Shown here one piece after another: positions 18,035-27,775 of a stretch of 64,000 nucleotides of DNA. A program made the position numbers and the translations under genes. This DNA comes from Sinorhizobium saheli (GTDB lineage: Bacteria > Pseudomonadota > Alphaproteobacteria > Rhizobiales > Rhizobiaceae): positions 48,618-112,617 of the forward strand of contig NZ_LNQB01000099.1 in assembly GCF_001651875.1 (NCBI RefSeq), written 5' to 3'. The notes below the pieces were generated by a model that made no database searches, was not told the DNA's origin, and saw only the letters and a list, made by a program, of their open reading frames with translations. Position 1 is the stretch's first letter. Every line of letters begins with the position of its first letter.

Positions 18035-19103
18035 GGCCGAGCACCTCCGTGACGAGTCCGTTCTCGGCGAAGAAGCGCTCCGCCTTCCCCGATGTCTCGG
18101 CATCGCCGCCATAGGCGACCACCAGGGAGCCATAGGGCCTGCCGCCGATCTCGTCGATCGTGCCGGCGATGATGTTGACCTCGGCGCCGATCGACTTGAT
18201 GAGCTGCGAGATCAGCGGCCGCTCGGCCGCCGCGCCGAAGAAGGTGAGGCGCACGACGACGCGATCGCCGGCAGCCGCCTCGGGCTTCAGCCCCCTCGCG
18301 ATCGCCTCCGGCAGTTTCGAGCCCGGCAGTCCCGAAAGCAGCGCCCGCGTGGTCCCGTGCCGCGGATGGGTGAAGACGTCGAAGGTGTGCCCCCGCTCGA
18401 TGATTTCGCCCCTGTCGATCACCGCGACGTCGGAAGTGACCGCCTTCACCACCTCCATCTCATGGGTGATGAGCAGCACCGTCAGTCCGAGCTCGGCGTT
18501 GATGCGCCTGAGGAGCGCCAGGATCGCCTGCGTCGTCTCCGGGTCGAGTGCCGAGGTCGCCTCGTCGGAGAGCAACAGTTTCGGCTCGGTCGCAAGCGCC
18601 CGCGCAATGCCGACGCGCTGCTTCTGGCCGCCGGAAAGCTCGGCCGGGTAGCGGCCGTGCTTGTCGGCAAGCCCGACGAGATCGAGAAGCGGCCGCACCC
18701 GCGCCTCGATCGCGCCGCGGTCCATGCCGGCGATCTCGAGCGGCAGCGCGACATTGCCGAAGACGGTGCGGGAGGAAAGCAGGTTGAAGTGCTGGAAGAT
18801 CATGCCGACCGAGCGGCGCAGGCTGCGCAGTCCCGCCTCGTCGAGCGCGCCGACGTCGACGCCATCGACGAGCACCCTGCCGCTCGAAGGCTTCTCGAGG
18901 CCGTTGACGAGCCGGATCAGCGTCGACTTGCCGGCCCCCGAGCGGCCGATGATGCCGGTGATCGAGCCGCGCGCGACGGTCAGGCTGACATTGTCGAGCG
19001 CGGTGAAAGCTCCGTTCGCACCGGAGGCGGCAAAGCGCTTGGAAACGCTTTCGAAGACGACGGCAGCGTCTTTGGGCGAAATCTCGGCAACAGGATTGGT
19101 CAT
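18024..19103 (-). CDS. metN: Methionine ABC transporter ATPase MetN
   Basis: 359 residues. Walker [11 protein letters not shown]-loop in [13 protein letters not shown], signature [15 protein letters not shown], Walker [13 protein letters not shown] and switch His in LLITHEM are all intact. The C-terminal 75 residues ([46 protein letters not shown]) are the NIL domain through which methionine inhibits the transporter. ATG 19103 follows GGGGAG ten bases upstream. An ATG at 19151 would add 16 unlikely residues. Confidence 0.92.
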   Translation of the reverse strand: MTNPVAEISPKDAAVVFESVSKRFAASGANGAFTALDNVSLTVARGSITGIIGRSGAGKSTLIRLVNGLEKPSSGRVLVDGVDVGALDEAGLRSLRRSVGMIFQHFNLLSSRTVFGNVALPLEIAGMDRGAIEARVRPLLDLVGLADKHGRYPAELSGGQKQRVGIARALATEPKLLLSDEATSALDPETTQAILALLRRINAELGLTVLLITHEMEVVKAVTSDVAVIDRGEIIERGHTFDVFTHPRHGTTRALLSGLPGSKLPEAIARGLKPEAAAGDRVVVRLTFFGAAAERPLISQLIKSIGAEVNIIAGTIDEIGGRPYGSLVVAYGGDAETSGKAERFFAENGLVTEVLGHVA

Positions 19104-19460
19104 TGTCCGGCCGCTCCCCGAGGAAGGGATCTGCGCGATGGAAGGATACATGATGCTCTCGGATGTTCGAAATTGCGACCTTTGCGCGTCTGATAAGACG
19201 CGCGGCGCGGTAAGGCGTCGTCCGGTCAAGCCGACATTCGACAACGCATTCGGAACGGTGAGCAGCTCTCTAGCATCGGGCAACCGGTGGGATCAACGCC
19301 TCCACGGCATGGCAGGCATGCGATGGAACATGCCACTCTTATGGACGGCAACGCGCTCGCTTCACAGGTAGATTTTTCCGAGCCGGCGGCCTCGGCTAAA
19401 AAAGTCTACCCTTCTTGTGTAGAACGAGCCGGCGAACGGCGAAAGACGTCGCCTCTCTGC
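19104..19460. other. Intergenic region between metN and bglA-type gene
   Basis: 357 bp without a gene. It holds the metN promoter region, a copy of the GCGTCTTATCAGACGC hairpin repeat (19175-19210) and a long inverted repeat at 19368-19409 (GTAGATTTTTCCGAG with its near-complement CTCGGCTAAAAAAGTCTAC). No SAM-II riboswitch core was found on the minus strand. Confidence 0.6.
19175..19210. repeat. Copy of the CGCGTCTTATCAGACGCG hairpin repeat
   Basis: The reverse strand reads CGCCGCGCGTCTTATCAGAC followed by GCGCAAAGG. An almost identical stretch in the opposite orientation lies at 44916-44950. Both are upstream of transport operons. Confidence 0.65.
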
Positions 19461-20834
19461 TCAGCCCCGCTTGTGGTTGCCCTTGGGAAACCGCTCCGCC
19501 AGCTCCTTGTACCAGTAGCCGCTCTTCTTGATCGTCCGGACCTGCGTCTCGTAGTCGACATGGACGATGCCGAAGCGCATGCGGTAGCCTTCCGCCCATT
19601 CGAAATTGTCCATCAGGCTCCAGGCAAAATAGCCGCGCATCGGATAGCCCTTGGCGATGAGGTCCGCGGTCACGGCCAGATGCTCCGAGAGGTAGTCGAG
19701 CCGCGGCTGGTCGTCGACGGTGCCGTTCTCGACGCCCATGTTGTAGCAAGCGCCGTTCTCGGTGATGTAGCAGTCGGGGAACTCGTAGCGGGCATTGAGC
19801 GTCTCGACCAGGGTGCCGAGCGCCGGCGCATGGACTTCCCAGCCGATATCCGTCTTCACCTCGCTCACCGGCTCGGCGTTGACCGTTGCCGGGTATTCGG
19901 CGCCCGGGTCAGGATCGGCTGAGACGCGCATCGGCGTGTAATAATTGAGCCCCCACCAGTCGAGCGGCTGGGCGATCGTCGCCATGTCGCCGTCCTCGAT
20001 GAGCGGCATGCGGTCGCCGAGCGCGGAAAGGAATCCCTCCGGATATTCGCCCTTGAAGATCGGGCCGAAGAAGACGCCGTTGTGGAAATCGAAGGCGCGC
20101 CCGGCGGCGGCCTTGTCCTCGGCGCTGTCGCTGCCCGGATAGATGGAATGGGCGTTGATGACGATGCCGACCGGCAGGTCCGGCCGCTCCGAGCGGATCG
20201 CCGCGACGCCGAGGCCATGGGCGAGGTTGGTGAAATGGAGCGCCGCAAGCGCCGCGTCCATGTGGCGCTCGCCCGGCGCATGGACGCCGTAGAGATGGCC
20301 GAGCCAGACCGAGCACCAGGGCTCGTTGAAGGTCGCAACCGCGTCGAGGCGGTCGCCGAGGCGCGCGATCGCCGTCTTCGCATAGCGCTGGTAGGCGTAA
20401 GCGGTCGTCCGCGCCGTCCAGCCGCCTTCGCCCATCAGCGCCAGCGGCAGGTCCCAATGATAGAGCGTTGCAAAGGCCTTGATGCCGCGGGCCTTCAGGC
20501 CGTCGACGAGGCGGTCGTAGAAGTCGAGCCCCTTCTCGTTGATCGGCCCGGTGCCCTCCGGGATGATCCGCGGCCAGGCGATCGAGAAGCGGTAGGCCTC
20601 GACGCCGAGGCTCTCAATGAGGTCCAGATCCTGGTTGAGGCGATTGTAATGGTCGCAGGCGACGTCGCCGTTGTGGCGCCCGAAGACGCGGCCGGGCATG
20701 TTGGAGAAGGCGTCCCAGATGGAGGGCTTGCGTCCGTCCGCCTTGCTGGCGCCCTCGATCTGGAAGGATGCAGTGGCCACGCCGAAAACAAAACCGCCGG
20801 GAAAGCGCTCTGCGAGTTTTTTGGCTTCGATCAT
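19461..20834 (-). CDS. bglA: GH1 beta-glucosidase
   Basis: 457 residues, a full-length glycoside hydrolase family 1 barrel. N-terminal FVFGVATASFQIEGA (about 16-30) is the GH1 signature. The acid/base is E171 in ATFNEPW and the nucleophile E359 in CYITENGA. There is no signal peptide, so it acts on imported beta-glucosides such as cellobiose or plant aryl-glucosides and releases glucose. The gene is on the same strand as the neighbouring oxidoreductase and sugar isomerase but 177 bp away. Confidence 0.93.
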   Translation of the reverse strand: MIEAKKLAERFPGGFVFGVATASFQIEGASKADGRKPSIWDAFSNMPGRVFGRHNGDVACDHYNRLNQDLDLIESLGVEAYRFSIAWPRIIPEGTGPINEKGLDFYDRLVDGLKARGIKAFATLYHWDLPLALMGEGGWTARTTAYAYQRYAKTAIARLGDRLDAVATFNEPWCSVWLGHLYGVHAPGERHMDAALAALHFTNLAHGLGVAAIRSERPDLPVGIVINAHSIYPGSDSAEDKAAAGRAFDFHNGVFFGPIFKGEYPEGFLSALGDRMPLIEDGDMATIAQPLDWWGLNYYTPMRVSADPDPGAEYPATVNAEPVSEVKTDIGWEVHAPALGTLVETLNARYEFPDCYITENGACYNMGVENGTVDDQPRLDYLSEHLAVTADLIAKGYPMRGYFAWSLMDNFEWAEGYRMRFGIVHVDYETQVRTIKKSGYWYKELAERFPKGNHKRG

Positions 20835-21011
20835 CGTTCAGCCCTTCGTCATCTGGGCAGCCGGCCTAGAGGGTTCGGCTGGATTCATCGCAGGAAGCCG
20901 GACGATCGAAGCCCGGCTCTCGTCGAGAGAGTGGCCTAAGACGGCGACGGCGAATGTCAACGAAAAAGGGCGACGCGCGCGCCGCCCTCCCCGGACATAT
21001 GCCTCCAGGCG

Positions 21012-22196
21012 TCAGACCTTGATCCAGGCGCCGTTGCGCTGCGAGGATCGCACGCAGGCATCGACGAAGACCATGCCCTTCATACCGTCGTCAATCGTCG
21101 GATATGTGACGGCTTCGTCGACCTTTGCGCCGTCGCGCTTGGCGTAGATCGCCCGCGCCGCCTCGCTGTAGATATTGGCGAAGCCTTCGAGATAGCCTTC
21201 CGGATGACCGGACGGGATGCGCGACACGCGCGCCGCCGCCGGTGACGCCCCGGCGCCGGCGCGCGTCAGCAGCCGCTTCGGCTCGCCGAAGGGCGTGTAC
21301 CAGAGGTAGTTCGGCTCCTTCTGTGTCCATTCGAGGCCGCCCTCGGTGCCGTAGACGCGCAGCATCAGCCCGTTCTCGTTGCCGGGCGCCACCTGGCTGC
21401 ACCAGAGCATGCCCTTGGCGCGCGCCCCGTCCTTTTCCTTGAAGCGCAGCATCACATGGGCATTGTCGTCGAGCTGGCGCCCGCTGACGAAGCTGTCGAG
21501 GTCGGCGGAAAGCTCGTCCAGTTCGAGGCCGGAGACGAAGCAGCCGAGATTATAGGCATGCGTCCCGATATCCCCGGTCGAGCCGCCGGCGCCGGAGCGG
21601 GCCGGGTCGGTCCGCCACGACGCCTGCTTCTGGCCGGACTGCTCGATATTCTCGGTCAGCCAGTCCTGCGGATATTCCATCTGCACTAGGCGTACGGCGC
21701 CGATGTCGCCGTTGGCGATCATCTCGCGCGCCTGCCTGACCATCGGATAGCCGGTGTAATTGTGCGTCAGCACGAAGAGCGCATCGCTCTCGTCGGCCGC
21801 CTTCTTGAGCTTCTTCGCGTCGGCGAGCGTCGAGGTCAGCGGCTTGTCGCAGATGACATGGATGCCGCGCTTCAGGAATTCCTTCGCCGCGGCATAGTGG
21901 ACATGGTTCGGCGTGACGATCGCCACCGCCTCGATGCCATTCTTGAGCTTCGCCTCGCGGATCGCCATTTCCTTGAAATCCGAATAGACGCGCGACGGAT
22001 CGAGCCCGAGCTCGCGGCCCGAGGCCGCGGCCTTCTCCGGCGTCGACGACAGGGCGCCGGCGACCAGCTCGTAATGGTCGTCGAGCCGCGCGGCGATCCG
22101 GTGCACCGCGCCGATGAAGGCGCCGGAGCCCCCGCCCACCATCCCGAGCCGGATGCGCTTCTGCCGAGTTTCCGTGCTGCTTCCCTCAATTGCCAT
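21012..22196 (-). CDS. Gfo/Idh/MocA-family NAD(P)-dependent sugar oxidoreductase
   Basis: 394 residues from ATG 22196 (AGGAG nine bases upstream). The Rossmann motif is IRLGMVGGGSGAFIGAVHRIAA (about 14-35), and the catalytic-lysine motif is HVICDKPLTSTLADAKKL (EKP variant DKP). The family oxidises or epimerises sugars and inositols using NAD(P). Immediately upstream lies a sugar-phosphate-type isomerase gene, separated by a repeat. The pair resembles inositol or sugar-acid catabolic modules; substrate not assigned. Confidence 0.88.
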   Translation of the reverse strand: MAIEGSSTETRQKRIRLGMVGGGSGAFIGAVHRIAARLDDHYELVAGALSSTPEKAAASGRELGLDPSRVYSDFKEMAIREAKLKNGIEAVAIVTPNHVHYAAAKEFLKRGIHVICDKPLTSTLADAKKLKKAADESDALFVLTHNYTGYPMVRQAREMIANGDIGAVRLVQMEYPQDWLTENIEQSGQKQASWRTDPARSGAGGSTGDIGTHAYNLGCFVSGLELDELSADLDSFVSGRQLDDNAHVMLRFKEKDGARAKGMLWCSQVAPGNENGLMLRVYGTEGGLEWTQKEPNYLWYTPFGEPKRLLTRAGAGASPAAARVSRIPSGHPEGYLEGFANIYSEAARAIYAKRDGAKVDEAVTYPTIDDGMKGMVFVDACVRSSQRNGAWIKV

Positions 22197-22238
22197 ATGG
22201 TTTCTCTCCTGAAATCGATCTGGTGCTCGGAGACTAAG

Positions 22239-22349
22239 GCCCCCTCTGCCCTGCCGGGCATCTCCCCCACAAGGGGGGAGAGAATCGCGGCGCTGCCGCA
22301 TGCCAAAGCCCCTCCCCCTTGTGGGGAGGGGTTGGGGAGGGGTCTTGCC
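22239..22349. repeat. Palindromic repeat, CCCCTCCCC..GGTTGGGGAGGGG family
   Basis: Starts CCCCCTCTGCCCTGCCGGGC, contains CTCCCCC aca GGGGGGAG, and ends GTGGGGAGGGGTTGGGGAGG with GGTCTTGCCC. The same end occurs at 39228-39276, and the first words recur at 51285. The last base abuts the TAG stop of the isomerase gene. Confidence 0.65.
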
Positions 22350-23402
22350 CTAGATCCCCAACATCCGCCGGTTCGCCGCCTCGTCCGTGCCCGCGCCGGC
22401 GAAATCGTCGAAGGCCTTTTCGGTGACGCGGATGATGTGAGCCTTGACGAAATCGGCGCCCTCGCGCGCGCCGTCTTCCGGATGTTTCAGGCAGCATTCC
22501 CACTCGACCACGGCCCAGCCGGCAAAATCGTTCGCCGCCATCTTCGAGAACACGGCGCCGAAATCCACCTGGCCGTCGCCGAGCGAGCGGAAGCGTCCGG
22601 CGCGGTTCACCCAGTTCTGGTAGCCGCCATAGACACCCTGCCGTCCGGTAGGGTTGAACTCCGCATCCTTGACGTGGAACATCCGGATGCGGTTCCTGTA
22701 GATGTCGATGTTATCGAGATAATCGAGGCACTGCAGCACGTAGTGCGAAGGGTCGTAGAGCATGCAGGCGCGGGCGTGATTGCCGGCGCGCTCGAGGAAC
22801 ATCTCGTAGGTGATGCCGTCATGCAGGTCCTCGCCCGGATGGATCTCGTAGCAGACGTCGACGCCGCAATCCTCGGCATGGTCGAGGATCGGCTTCCAGC
22901 GGCGGGCAAGCTCGTCGAAGGCGGTTTCCACCAGCCCCGACGGGCGTTGCGGCCAGGGATAGACGAAGGGCCAGGCGAGCGCGCCGGAGAAGCTCGCCAT
23001 CGCATCGAGGCCGAGATTCTTGGAAGCCGTCAGCGCCAGCTTCACCTGCTCCACCGCCCATTGCTGGCGCGCCTTCGGATTGCCGCGCACTTCCGGCGCC
23101 GCGAACCCGTCGAAGGCCTCGTCATAGGCCGGATGCACGGCAACGAGCTGGCCCTGCAGATGCGTCGAGAGCTCGGTGATCTCGACGCCGTTGTCACGCG
23201 CCTGGCCGGCGATCTCGTCGCAATAGGCCTTCGATTCCGCCGCCTTCTTGAGGTCGAAGAGCCGGCCGTCCCAGCTCGGCACCTGCACGCCCTTGTAGCC
23301 GCAATCGGCTGCCCATCTGGTGATCGAGTCCCAGGAGTTGAACGGCGCCGTATCGTCGGCGAACTGCGCAAGAAAAAGCGCCGGTCCCTTGATCGTCTTC
23401 AT
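22350..23402 (-). CDS. Sugar phosphate isomerase/epimerase (xylose-isomerase-like TIM barrel)
   Basis: 350 residues. The AP-endonuclease-2-type barrel is seen in CGYKGVQVPSWDGRLFDL, ELSTHLQGQLVAVHPAYDEAF, GVDVCYEIHPGEDLHDG (metal-binding Glu/His), MLYDPSHYVLQ and IRMFHVKDAEFNPTGRQGVYGG. Such enzymes interconvert keto and aldo sugars or inosose derivatives with a divalent metal. The gene has its own promoter region with a 16-bp palindrome inside it and precedes the Gfo/Idh gene. The stop TAG directly touches an intergenic repeat. Confidence 0.87.
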   Translation of the reverse strand: MKTIKGPALFLAQFADDTAPFNSWDSITRWAADCGYKGVQVPSWDGRLFDLKKAAESKAYCDEIAGQARDNGVEITELSTHLQGQLVAVHPAYDEAFDGFAAPEVRGNPKARQQWAVEQVKLALTASKNLGLDAMASFSGALAWPFVYPWPQRPSGLVETAFDELARRWKPILDHAEDCGVDVCYEIHPGEDLHDGITYEMFLERAGNHARACMLYDPSHYVLQCLDYLDNIDIYRNRIRMFHVKDAEFNPTGRQGVYGGYQNWVNRAGRFRSLGDGQVDFGAVFSKMAANDFAGWAVVEWECCLKHPEDGAREGADFVKAHIIRVTEKAFDDFAGAGTDEAANRRMLGI

Positions 23403-23503
23403 GCGGATTTCCTCCCTGATGGATCGGTGTCTTCTGATACCGGCCGTCGGCCGACGAAGGATTTTTGCGCGCCTTGCCCCGCAAATTCGCGATGAGTCAT
23501 ATA

Positions 23504-23519
23504 CCTGCAACGTTGCAGG
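23504..23519. promoter_or_regulatory. LacI-type operator, perfect 16-bp palindrome
   Basis: CCTGCAACGTTGCAGG is a perfect palindrome with a central CG, the hallmark of LacI-family operators. On the minus strand it lies directly before GTATAT, so it would cover the -10/-35 spacer of the isomerase gene, about 100 bp upstream of its start codon. Confidence 0.6.
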
Positions 23520-23678
23520 AGCGAGAAGCTAACAGATTCTCCGCGATGGGCAACCACCTTCTGCGGCGTCGCGAAGAGACTTTGCCAATCGCGGCAAACC
23601 GGAAGGGTTCGCCGCGCGACGAAACCCGGAGAGGGGCGGGCCATCGCGCGCCGCCCCCTCGCCGGATATTGCCTGCCG

Positions 23679-24989
23679 TCAGACGTAGCGGTTGACGACG
23701 TTTTCCAGGAACTCCTGCCGGCCGGATTTCGGCTGCGGATTGAGGTCGGCCTTCCTGACCCAGGCCTCGATCTCCTCCAGCGAGAAGCCGCCGTCGAGCA
23801 TCTTCTTCGCCTCCGGCACGTTCCAGCCGGCATAGCGTTTCTCGAGCGGAGCGGAGAGTGCCTTGTCCTCGATCATCTTCGCCGCCGCCTTGAGGCCGCG
23901 CGCACAGCAATCCATGCCGCCGATATGGCCGATCAGCAGGTCCTCCGGATCGATCGACTGGCGACGCAGCTTCGCGTCGAAATTGGTGCCGCCGGTCTTG
24001 AAGCCGCCGCCGGAAAGCACGTGGTAATAGGCGAGCGCCATTTCCGGAACGTTGTTCGGGAACTGGTCGGTGTCCCAACCGGACTGGTAGTCGTTGCGGT
24101 TCATGTCGATCGAGCCGAAGATGCCGAGGGCGTTGGCGAGCGCCAGCTCGTGCTCGAAGGAGTGGCCGGCGAGGATCGCGTGGCCCTGCTCGATATTGAC
24201 CTTCACCTCGTTTTCGAGCCCGTACTTCCTGAGGAAGCCGTAGACCGTCGCGACGTCGAAATCATACTGGTGCTTGGTCGGCTCCTGCGGCTTCGGCTCG
24301 ATGAGGATCGCTCCCTTGAAGCCGATCTTGTGCTTGTACTCGACGACGAGATTGACGAAGCGGCCGAGCTGGTCGAGCTCGCGCGTCATGTCGGTGTTGA
24401 GCAGCGTCTCATAGCCTTCGCGCCCACCCCAGAGCACGTAGTTCTCGCCGCCGAGCCGCTGCGTCGCGTCGATGCAGGTCTTCACGGTCGCCGCCGCAAA
24501 GGCAAAGACGTCCGGATCCGGATTGGTCGCGGCACCGCCCATGTAGCGGCGGTTCGAGAAGAGGTTTGCCGTGCCCCAGAGCAGCTTGACGCCGGTCTTG
24601 GCCTGCTTCTCCGCAAAGTAGTCGACGATCTCGTTGAGGTTGCTGGTGTTCTCGGCGAAGTTCCGGCCTTCCGGGCGCACATCCGCGTCGTGGAAGCAGT
24701 AGAACGGCACGCCGAGAAGCTGGAAGAATTCGAAGGCGACGTCCGCCTTCAGCTTCGCCGCGTCCATCGTGTCCTTGAACCAGGGGCGCTCGAAGGTCTG
24801 CCCGCCGAACGGGTCGCCGCCCGGCCAGACGAAGGTATGCCAATAGGCGACGGCGAAGCGAAGGTGATCCTCCATCCGCTTGCCGAGGACGATCTCGTCC
24901 GGATCGTAGTGACGGAAGGCGAGCGGATTGGTGCTCTCCGGCCCCTCATACTTGATCTTGGCGATATCGCCGAAAAAACCCGTGCTCAC
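23679..24989 (-). CDS. xylA: Xylose isomerase
   Basis: 436 residues, class II length. It converts D-xylose to D-xylulose. Conserved blocks are [29 protein letters not shown] (catalytic His), [57 protein letters not shown] (metal Glu) and [18 protein letters not shown], then [21 protein letters not shown]. All metal ligands appear present. It follows xylB on the same strand after 115 bp that contain a candidate operator, so it may have its own promoter. Confidence 0.96.
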   Translation of the reverse strand: MSTGFFGDIAKIKYEGPESTNPLAFRHYDPDEIVLGKRMEDHLRFAVAYWHTFVWPGGDPFGGQTFERPWFKDTMDAAKLKADVAFEFFQLLGVPFYCFHDADVRPEGRNFAENTSNLNEIVDYFAEKQAKTGVKLLWGTANLFSNRRYMGGAATNPDPDVFAFAAATVKTCIDATQRLGGENYVLWGGREGYETLLNTDMTRELDQLGRFVNLVVEYKHKIGFKGAILIEPKPQEPTKHQYDFDVATVYGFLRKYGLENEVKVNIEQGHAILAGHSFEHELALANALGIFGSIDMNRNDYQSGWDTDQFPNNVPEMALAYYHVLSGGGFKTGGTNFDAKLRRQSIDPEDLLIGHIGGMDCCARGLKAAAKMIEDKALSAPLEKRYAGWNVPEAKKMLDGGFSLEEIEAWVRKADLNPQPKSGRQEFLENVVNRYV

Positions 24990-25052
24990 GGCTGTCTCCT
25001 CTCATGGATCTCAGATTGCCGGCACCGTCTCGCGGGCACGGCCGTTTGGTCG

Positions 25053-25070
25053 AAAGTAATCGATTTCATT
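25053..25070. promoter_or_regulatory. Candidate LacI-type operator before xylA
   Basis: AAAGTAATCGATTTCATT has a central CG and 12 of 16 symmetric positions matched. It lies about 65 bp upstream of the xylA start, between xylB and xylA. The sequence differs from the palindrome at 23504, so a different regulator is implied, plausibly the adjacent LacI protein. Confidence 0.45.
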
Positions 25071-25104
25071 TTGGCGTTTCGGGCGCCTGCGGATCGGAAG
25101 CGGG

Positions 25105-26559
25105 TCACATCGTCGCCCCCTTGATGGCCGGATAAAGCCGGCGATAGCGCTGGTAGGCATCCTCATAGGCCGGCACCAGCGAGACCTCCGGCATTATCGT
25201 CTCCGCCGTTGCCGGCGCGGTGCAGGTCGCGACCGGGTCGGCGCCGGTGGTCGCGATGAGGCCGAGGCGCGCGGCACCGAAGGCCGCGCCGAAATCGCCG
25301 TCGGCCGGCAGGTCGACGGCGAGGTTCAGCGCCGTCCCGATCGACTTCAGCCAGTAGCGCGAGCGGGACCCGCCGCCGATCGCGGTGACGCGTTCGAGCC
25401 GCGTGCCGGCGGCACGGAGCGCCTCGAGGCTGTCGCGGATCGCGAAGGCAACGCCTTCGAGCACCGCCTGCGTCAGCACCAGGCGCGAGCTTTCATGGCC
25501 GAGACCGGCAAAGACACCGCGGATCGCCGCGTCGTTATGCGGCGTGCGCTCGCCGGAGAGATAGGGAAGGAACGTCACCGGACCCGGCGCCTTCAGCGTT
25601 TCGCCGAGTTCGGCGGTCAGGTCCGCAGCGCTTTTGCCGGTAATGCCCGAGTGCCAGTTGAGCGCATCCGTCGCCGAGAGGATCACGCCCATCTGGTGCC
25701 AGGTGTCAGGCAGCGCGTGACAGAACGCATGGACGGCGCTTTCCGGATTGGGAAGATAGGTGGCGTTGGCGGCAAACAGCACGCCGGAGGTGCCGAGCGA
25801 GACGAAGGCCTGCCCCTCGCCGACCGTGCCCATACCGCAGGCCGAGGCCGCATTGTCGCCGGCGCCGCCGGCGACGACGACGCCGTCAGCCATGCCCCAG
25901 CCGCGGGCGAGCTCCGCCCTGAGCGTGCCCGCCCTCTCGGTCCCTTCGACGAGAGCCGGCATCTGCCGTTCGTCGAGATGGGTGGCGGCAAGCAGGCTTT
26001 CCGACCATCGGCGCTTGCCCGTATCGAGCCAGGAGGTGCCGGCGGAATCCGACATTTCCGAAATATGCTCGCCGGTCAGCCACAGGCGCAGATAGTCCTT
26101 GGGCAGGAGCACCCAGCGCACCCTGGCAAAGATCTCCGGCTCGTTTTCGCGCACCCAGGCGAGCTTCGGCGCGGTGAAGCCGGGAAAGACGATGTTGCCG
26201 GTCAGCGCCCGGAATTGCGGATCGCCGTCAAGCGCCGCCGCCTGGCGGAAGCTGCGGGTATCGTTCCAGAGGATGCAGGGCCGAAGCACCGCATCTTCCT
26301 GATCGAGCAATGTCGCGCCGTGCATCTGGCCGGAGAGGCCGATGCCGCGAACCGCGGCAAGTGCGCCGGGATGCTCTGCCTTGAGGCCGTTGACCGCCTC
26401 TTCCGCCGCGCGGACCCAGTCGGCCGGGTCCTGCTCCGAGCAGCCGGGATGCGGGCGCGAGACCTCGAGCGCGGCGGAAGCGGAACCGATGATCGCCTGC
26501 CCGTCATCGATCAGCATCGCCTTGACGCCGGACGTGCCGAGATCCAGTCCGAGATACAT
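25105..26559 (-). CDS. xylB: Xylulokinase
   Basis: 484 residues, FGGY sugar-kinase family; phosphorylates D-xylulose with ATP. The N-terminal phosphate motif is MYLGLDLGTSGVKAMLID. QMHGATLLD, WNDTRSF and PKDYLRLWLTGE are substrate-side blocks; GAGDNAASACGMG and LPYLSGERTPHND precede the adenosine motif AIGGGSRSRYWLKSIGTAL. The gene lies 10 bp after the LacI regulator gene and before xylA, giving the order lacI-type regulator, xylB, xylA. Confidence 0.95.
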   Translation of the reverse strand: MYLGLDLGTSGVKAMLIDDGQAIIGSASAALEVSRPHPGCSEQDPADWVRAAEEAVNGLKAEHPGALAAVRGIGLSGQMHGATLLDQEDAVLRPCILWNDTRSFRQAAALDGDPQFRALTGNIVFPGFTAPKLAWVRENEPEIFARVRWVLLPKDYLRLWLTGEHISEMSDSAGTSWLDTGKRRWSESLLAATHLDERQMPALVEGTERAGTLRAELARGWGMADGVVVAGGAGDNAASACGMGTVGEGQAFVSLGTSGVLFAANATYLPNPESAVHAFCHALPDTWHQMGVILSATDALNWHSGITGKSAADLTAELGETLKAPGPVTFLPYLSGERTPHNDAAIRGVFAGLGHESSRLVLTQAVLEGVAFAIRDSLEALRAAGTRLERVTAIGGGSRSRYWLKSIGTALNLAVDLPADGDFGAAFGAARLGLIATTGADPVATCTAPATAETIMPEVSLVPAYEDAYQRYRRLYPAIKGATM

Positions 26560-26569
26560 GTCGTGCCTC

Positions 26570-27607
26570 CTATGCCTGCTCGACCGGCAGGTTGTCCTTG
26601 AGGAAAATGTCGATGCGGATGCGTTCCTGCGCCGCGATCACGGAAAGCCCGTCGGCCTTGGCTTTCAGGACACGGATCGCGCTCCTGACCTCGTGCCCGG
26701 CATTCTGGTTGAGCAGCGCATCGATCGTGCCGGTAACGAGCGCGGCGCGGCTGTGCGGCGTCAGTTCATGCGCGATCGCACAGATCGCCTTGGCCCTGCC
26801 GGCCTTTTCGAGCGCCGAGACGAGGCCGCGATTGCCGGCGCCGAGACTGTAGATGCCGGCGAGATCGCGATGCTTGTCGAGGAGCGTGTCGACCAGCGTC
26901 TCGACGAGTGCCGGATTGTCCTGCCCCTCGACCACCGGCAGAATCCGGCGCCCGGGGAAATCCTCGCTCATCACCGCGCGGAATCCTTCCAGCCGCTCGC
27001 AATGGTCGCGCACCAGCATGGAGCCCGCGAGCACCGCCACCGGTCCCTCGCGCCCGCCGAGGAAGCGTCCCATCAGGCTGCCCGCGGTCCGCCCGGCGGC
27101 TATGTTGTCGACGCCGGCGAAATGGTCGCGTTCCGAGCCCGGCAGATCGGAAACCAGCGTGACGACGGCAATGCCGTCTTCGCGAAGCCGCTTCACAGCC
27201 TCGGCCACCTCGGGCGCCTCGACGGCGACCACCGCCACGCCGGCGGGCCGTTGCTCGCGCGCGTCGAGAAGCGCTGCGGCGAGCGCCGGCGCGTCGAAGG
27301 CCGGAACCGAAAGGATCGTGATATCCGTCCGCTCGGCTGCGGAACGGGCCATCGCCGCCCGCACCTCGGCCTCGAGGCCGCGCATGAACGAGTTTTCGCC
27401 GGCGGGCAGAATGAAGATCAGCGGATAGGTGCGCCCCTTGGCGAGATTGGCCGCCGCAACATCGCGAACATAGCCGAGCGCGGCGATCGCCCGTTCCACC
27501 TTGTCGCGCGTGACGGACCTGACGCCGGGTCGGTTGTTCAGGACCCTGTCGACGGTCGCCAGGCTGACGCCCGCCTCGGCGGCTATATCGTGGACTGTGG
27601 GTCGCAT
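26570..27607 (-). CDS. LacI-family regulator of the xyl genes (putative)
   Basis: 345 residues. The helix-turn-helix TVHDIAAEAGVSLATVDRVLNNRPGVRSVTRDKVERAIAALGY (4-46) includes the hinge-type segment; LSLATVDR replaces the usual SxxTVSR. The periplasmic-binding-protein-like domain follows (PLIFILPAGENSFMRGLEAEV). It is co-directional with xylB, 10 bp apart, so it probably controls the xylose genes and itself. A 26-bp palindrome lies 30 bp upstream of its start. The family is certain; the inducer (xylose) is inferred from context. Confidence 0.87.
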   Translation of the reverse strand: MRPTVHDIAAEAGVSLATVDRVLNNRPGVRSVTRDKVERAIAALGYVRDVAAANLAKGRTYPLIFILPAGENSFMRGLEAEVRAAMARSAAERTDITILSVPAFDAPALAAALLDAREQRPAGVAVVAVEAPEVAEAVKRLREDGIAVVTLVSDLPGSERDHFAGVDNIAAGRTAGSLMGRFLGGREGPVAVLAGSMLVRDHCERLEGFRAVMSEDFPGRRILPVVEGQDNPALVETLVDTLLDKHRDLAGIYSLGAGNRGLVSALEKAGRAKAICAIAHELTPHSRAALVTGTIDALLNQNAGHEVRSAIRVLKAKADGLSVIAAQERIRIDIFLKDNLPVEQA

Positions 27608-27636
27608 CTCTTCCTCCCGCCAAACCCCTTAGAGGA

Positions 27637-27662
27637 ATTTTTGATGTACGTAAATCAAAAAT
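27637..27662. promoter_or_regulatory. LacI-type operator before the lacI-xylB genes
   Basis: A 26-bp palindrome with arms ATTTTTGAT and ATCAAAAAT around TACGTA, with a single mismatched pair. The central CG again marks a LacI-family site. It lies 30 bp before the regulator start codon, in the right place for autoregulation. Confidence 0.6.
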
Positions 27663-27775
27663 CCTTGGACGACGGACGTAAGCGGCGAATTCGAGGAAAC
27701 GCCAGCCGTGCAAGGCGGCTCGGAATCCGTGGCGGGAAGTGTCTGCCGTGCGAGGAGAGGGGACTGAGGCGGTGC

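Noticed and set aside
19368..19409. Bidirectional intrinsic terminator downstream of the GH1 gene
   Set aside because: On both strands the T-run precedes and the A-run follows the GC stem, the reverse of a working terminator; it is only an extended inverted repeat.
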